In this document: piece by piece, positions 4,985 to 6,534 of the stretch
Layout: each line of letters starts with the position of its first letter
Position numbering within the stretch: position 1 is the first letter of the stretch
DNA from: Bacillota bacterium
GTDB lineage: Bacteria > Bacillota > Sulfobacillia > RBS10-35
Assembly: GCA_029960865.1 (NCBI GenBank)
Contig: JASBVX010000081.1
Coordinates: 1-6,534, forward strand
DNA: 6,534 bases
Direction of reading: 5' to 3'
Notes under the pieces: generated by a model
Databases searched by the model: none
Told to the model about the DNA's origin: nothing
What the model saw: only the letters and a program-made list of their open reading frames with translations
Program-made: the position numbers and the translations under genes

Positions 4985-6373
4985 TCAGACGGTGTGGACC
5001 TTCAGAAGGTTGGTGGTCCCCGGCGACCCCGGGGGCCATCCTGCTGTGATGATCACCTGCTGGCCCCGCTGCAAAAGGCCTTGTGCCACGGCCGCCTCCA
5101 TGCTCTTCACCAGGAGCTCGTCGGTATTCCCCGCCGGGGGCATGAGGAACGGCACCACGCCCCACACCAGCTTCAGCTTCTTCAGGGTCTCAGGATGGGG
5201 CGTGGGAGCCAGGATGGGCACAGGGGGCCTCCTGGCCGCCACCATTCTGGCCGTGTAGCCCGATTCCGTGGGGGTCACGATGGCTGCGGCCTTCAGCTGC
5301 AGGGCGGCCTCCACCGACGCCCGGCAGACAGCCGCCGTCACATCCTCCCTCCTCCCCCCTTCTTTCCCGCCGACGGCCACCGCCTGGCTGGCCCTGGCCG
5401 CAATCCGTTTCATGGTGGTTACCGCCTCCACCGGATGCTGGCCCACCGCCGTTTCCTCCGACAGCATCACGGCATCGGCGCCATCCAGGATGGCATTGGC
5501 CACATCGGCCGCCTCCGCCCGGGTGGGCCTATTCTGGGACGTCATGGATTCCAGCATCTCGGTAGCGATGATGACGGGCTTACCCTTGGCCAGCCCTTCT
5601 TTCACCAGTGCCTTCTGCAAAAGGGGAAGCTCCTCGGGGGGGATCTCCACCCCCAGGTCCCCCCGGGCCACCATCACCCCATCGGCCGCCTCCCAGATCT
5701 CCTCCCGATTTTCCACCGCCACCCGGCTCTCAAGCTTCGCGATGAGCCAAGGCCGATACCCCCTCCCGGCCAGATCCCGCCTGACCTCGTCGATGTCCTT
5801 TCCCCTCTGCACAAAGGAAAGGGCCACGAAGGCGGCGCCCACCTCCTGGCCGAGAAGAAGGCTCTGCCGGTCCCTTTCTGTCAGCAGGGGCAGGGGAAGG
5901 GGCACGCCAGGGAGGACCATCTTTTGTCCGGAGGAAAGAACCCCTCCCTCCTCGATGAAAAGGGTCACCCGCCCTTCTTCCGCCGCCTCCACCCAGGCGA
6001 GGATGCGCCCATCGTGGAGAAGGACCTGTTGATTGGGCGCCACCCACTGCCAGAGGGGCAAATCGGGCAAAAGGATCACGCCAGGGGAAGGCGCCCCACG
6101 GGCCACCACCTGCCACCTTTCGCCCGTGCGGAGCTCCGCCTTCCCTGCCACCTCCACCCGCAGCTCCGGCCCCGCCGTATCCAGGAGGAGAGGCGGGAGC
6201 TCCAAGAGGTTCCGGCCGGTCTCCAGGAGCCGGCTTTGCCAGAAGGCCATCTCCTCGGGCGCCGTGTGGGAAAGGTTCAGACGCAAAATGTCGGCCCCTG
6301 CTTCCAGGACACCAAGGAAGGGCTCCCGATCTCTCAGGGCAGGTCCCAAGGTGGCGATGATTTTGGCTCCCAA
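4985..6373 (-). CDS. pyk: Pyruvate kinase
   Basis: Converts phosphoenolpyruvate and ADP to pyruvate and ATP, the last step of glycolysis; cytoplasmic, normally a tetramer. From the TTG start the protein has 462 residues. K-I-I-A-T-L-G-P is at 4-11, Arg31/Asn33/Ser35 (R-L-N-L-S-H) bind substrate and K+, and D-T-A-G-P-E-L-R is at 65-72. The lid (B) domain spans about 70-170. K-L-E at 213-215 gives the catalytic Lys and a Mg2+ ligand, and A-R-G-D-L-G-V-E-I-P supplies Asp239. E-M-L-E-S-M follows Thr271, then R-P-T-R-A-E. The C-terminal domain ends in G-T-T-N-L-L-K-V-H-T-V, with no added PEP-utilizer domain. TTG at 6373 is chosen because a perfect AGGAGG lies 6 nt upstream and the length fits the family. 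GTG at 6388, overlapping the pfkA stop as GTGA, is the alternative and adds five residues. Oddities are Ala for the usual Lys in D-T-K-G-P and the loss of K-G-V-N before L-P-G. Confidence 0.96.
   Translation of the reverse strand: MGAKIIATLGPALRDREPFLGVLEAGADILRLNLSHTAPEEMAFWQSRLLETGRNLLELPPLLLDTAGPELRVEVAGKAELRTGERWQVVARGAPSPGVILLPDLPLWQWVAPNQQVLLHDGRILAWVEAAEEGRVTLFIEEGGVLSSGQKMVLPGVPLPLPLLTERDRQSLLLGQEVGAAFVALSFVQRGKDIDEVRRDLAGRGYRPWLIAKLESRVAVENREEIWEAADGVMVARGDLGVEIPPEELPLLQKALVKEGLAKGKPVIIATEMLESMTSQNRPTRAEAADVANAILDGADAVMLSEETAVGQHPVEAVTTMKRIAARASQAVAVGGKEGGRREDVTAAVCRASVEAALQLKAAAIVTPTESGYTARMVAARRPPVPILAPTPHPETLKKLKLVWGVVPFLMPPAGNTDELLVKSMEAAVAQGLLQRGQQVIITAGWPPGSPGTTNLLKVHTV
5015..5037 (+). 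other. GC-rich stem-loop 35 nt past the unknown gene's stop
   Basis: GGTCCCCGG and CCGGGGGCC pair as a 9-bp stem around a 5-nt loop. In plus-strand RNA all nine pairs form, with one U·G wobble; in the pyk mRNA that wobble becomes an A·C mismatch. It lies inside the end of pyk (around Gly-Ser-Pro-Gly) and has no U-tract, so it is not a canonical terminator. It could still slow polymerase or stabilise the 3' end of the convergent plus-strand transcript. It may equally be a by-product of GC-rich Pro/Gly codons. Confidence 0.22.
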
Positions 6374-6379
6374 GGCGTT

Positions 6380-6385
6380 CCTCCT
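6380..6385 (-). promoter_or_regulatory. Perfect Shine-Dalgarno AGGAGG deciding the pyk start
   Basis: AGGAGG on the minus strand begins on the last base of the pfkA TGA stop and lies 6 nt (AACGCC) before the TTG at 6373. Its strength and spacing favour the TTG start and imply that ribosomes finishing pfkA reinitiate on pyk. If the GTG at 6388 is used instead, these bases encode two Arg codons. Confidence 0.6.
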
Positions 6386-6534
6386 CACCGGGAAAGGTGT
6401 TCCGCCAGCTCCAGGTAGCGGTGGGGATAGGGGGAGGGCAGCTGGAGCGATTCCGCCAGGTGCCAAAGCTTCACTTCATCCCCCTGGACCCCCACGAGAA
6501 AATCTTTTTCTCCTTCCCGCAACGCCACCACCGC
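6385..6534 (-). CDS. pfkA: 6-phosphofructokinase, C-terminal fragment
   Basis: The last 49 codons and the TGA stop of a gene entering from the right edge; the frame is open to the window end. The translation begins A-V-V-A-L-R-E-G-E. It contains F-L-V-G-V-Q-G-D-E-V at about fragment residues 12-21, matching the family's M-V-G-I-Q-N-N-x-I/V strand. It ends P-H-R-Y-L-E-L-A-E-H-L-S-R, resembling the usual closing helix (x-M-Y-x-L-A-K-x-L-S). ATP-dependent phosphofructokinase makes fructose 1,6-bisphosphate. Adjacency to pyruvate kinase is the classic Bacillota pfkA-pyk arrangement and strengthens the call. The stop lies 11 nt before the chosen TTG of pyk and overlaps the alternative GTG by 4 nt. 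ATP versus pyrophosphate specificity cannot be judged because the active site lies outside the window. Confidence 0.8.
   Translation of the reverse strand, partial: AVVALREGEKDFLVGVQGDEVKLWHLAESLQLPSPYPHRYLELAEHLSR

Noticed and set aside
4305..5258. A 317-codon plus-strand frame overlapping the unknown gene and the end of pyk
   Set aside because: It is Pro/Gly/Arg-rich, begins inside the 4135 gene in another frame and crosses into antisense pyk. The 4135 frame has balanced composition and a ribosome binding site.
4994..6418. A 474-codon open frame on the plus strand opposite pyk
   Set aside because: The composition is typical of antisense shadow (His, Gly, Pro, Arg), it has no plausible ribosome binding site context, and the opposite strand is unmistakably pyruvate kinase.
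6389..6466. N-terminal extension of pyruvate kinase up to 6466
   Set aside because: Those codons are a Pro/Gly-rich out-of-frame reading of the pfkA C-terminus, and the pyruvate kinase family begins just before K-I-x-x-T-x-G-P.

Overview
This window looks like chromosomal DNA from a GC-rich, probably thermophilic, spore-forming-type Bacillota (Firmicutes sensu lato). The basis is gene content: a glycosidase carrying a copper-amine-oxidase-N-like stalk, an SH3b domain and a GH18 domain of the spore-hydrolase type; a clostridial-style HD protein; and a pfkA-pyk pair. No rRNA or marker gene is present, so the assignment is an inference. Coding density is almost complete. The only sizeable non-coding stretch is the 150-bp gap at 3985-4134. 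I see no mobile elements, CRISPR arrays, tRNAs or rRNAs.

Region 1 (3984 down to 1, minus strand) is one very tight gene string, in transcription order: an Mrp/ApbC Fe-S carrier ATPase (GTG start, strong Shine-Dalgarno); a membrane-anchored GH18 glycosidase; a PduO-type ATP:cob(I)alamin adenosyltransferase; an HD-domain phosphohydrolase; and the first 19 codons of a helical-backbone metal receptor (BtuF-like, cobalamin-binding family) cut by the window edge. The first junction has a 3-nt gap and the next three are all 4-nt ATGA stop/start overlaps, so the string is almost certainly one translationally coupled operon. The adenosyltransferase and the BtuF-like protein suggest a corrinoid uptake or salvage theme, while Mrp and GH18 add cofactor assembly and cell-wall functions.

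Region 2 (3985-4134) is the divergent intergenic region. It holds the Shine-Dalgarno sequences of both flanking genes, weak promoter-like hexamers and a small inverted repeat.

Region 3 (4135-4980, plus strand) is one soluble, mostly helical 281-residue protein that I cannot assign to a known family. It is the only plus-strand gene and the best candidate for something undescribed.

Region 4 (6534 down to 4985, minus strand) is a glycolytic pair: the C-terminal 49 residues of a 6-phosphofructokinase, immediately followed by and coupled to pyruvate kinase. The two enzymes perform the committed early step and the final step of glycolysis. The pyruvate kinase gene ends only 4 bp from the end of the convergent unknown gene, with no canonical terminator between them.
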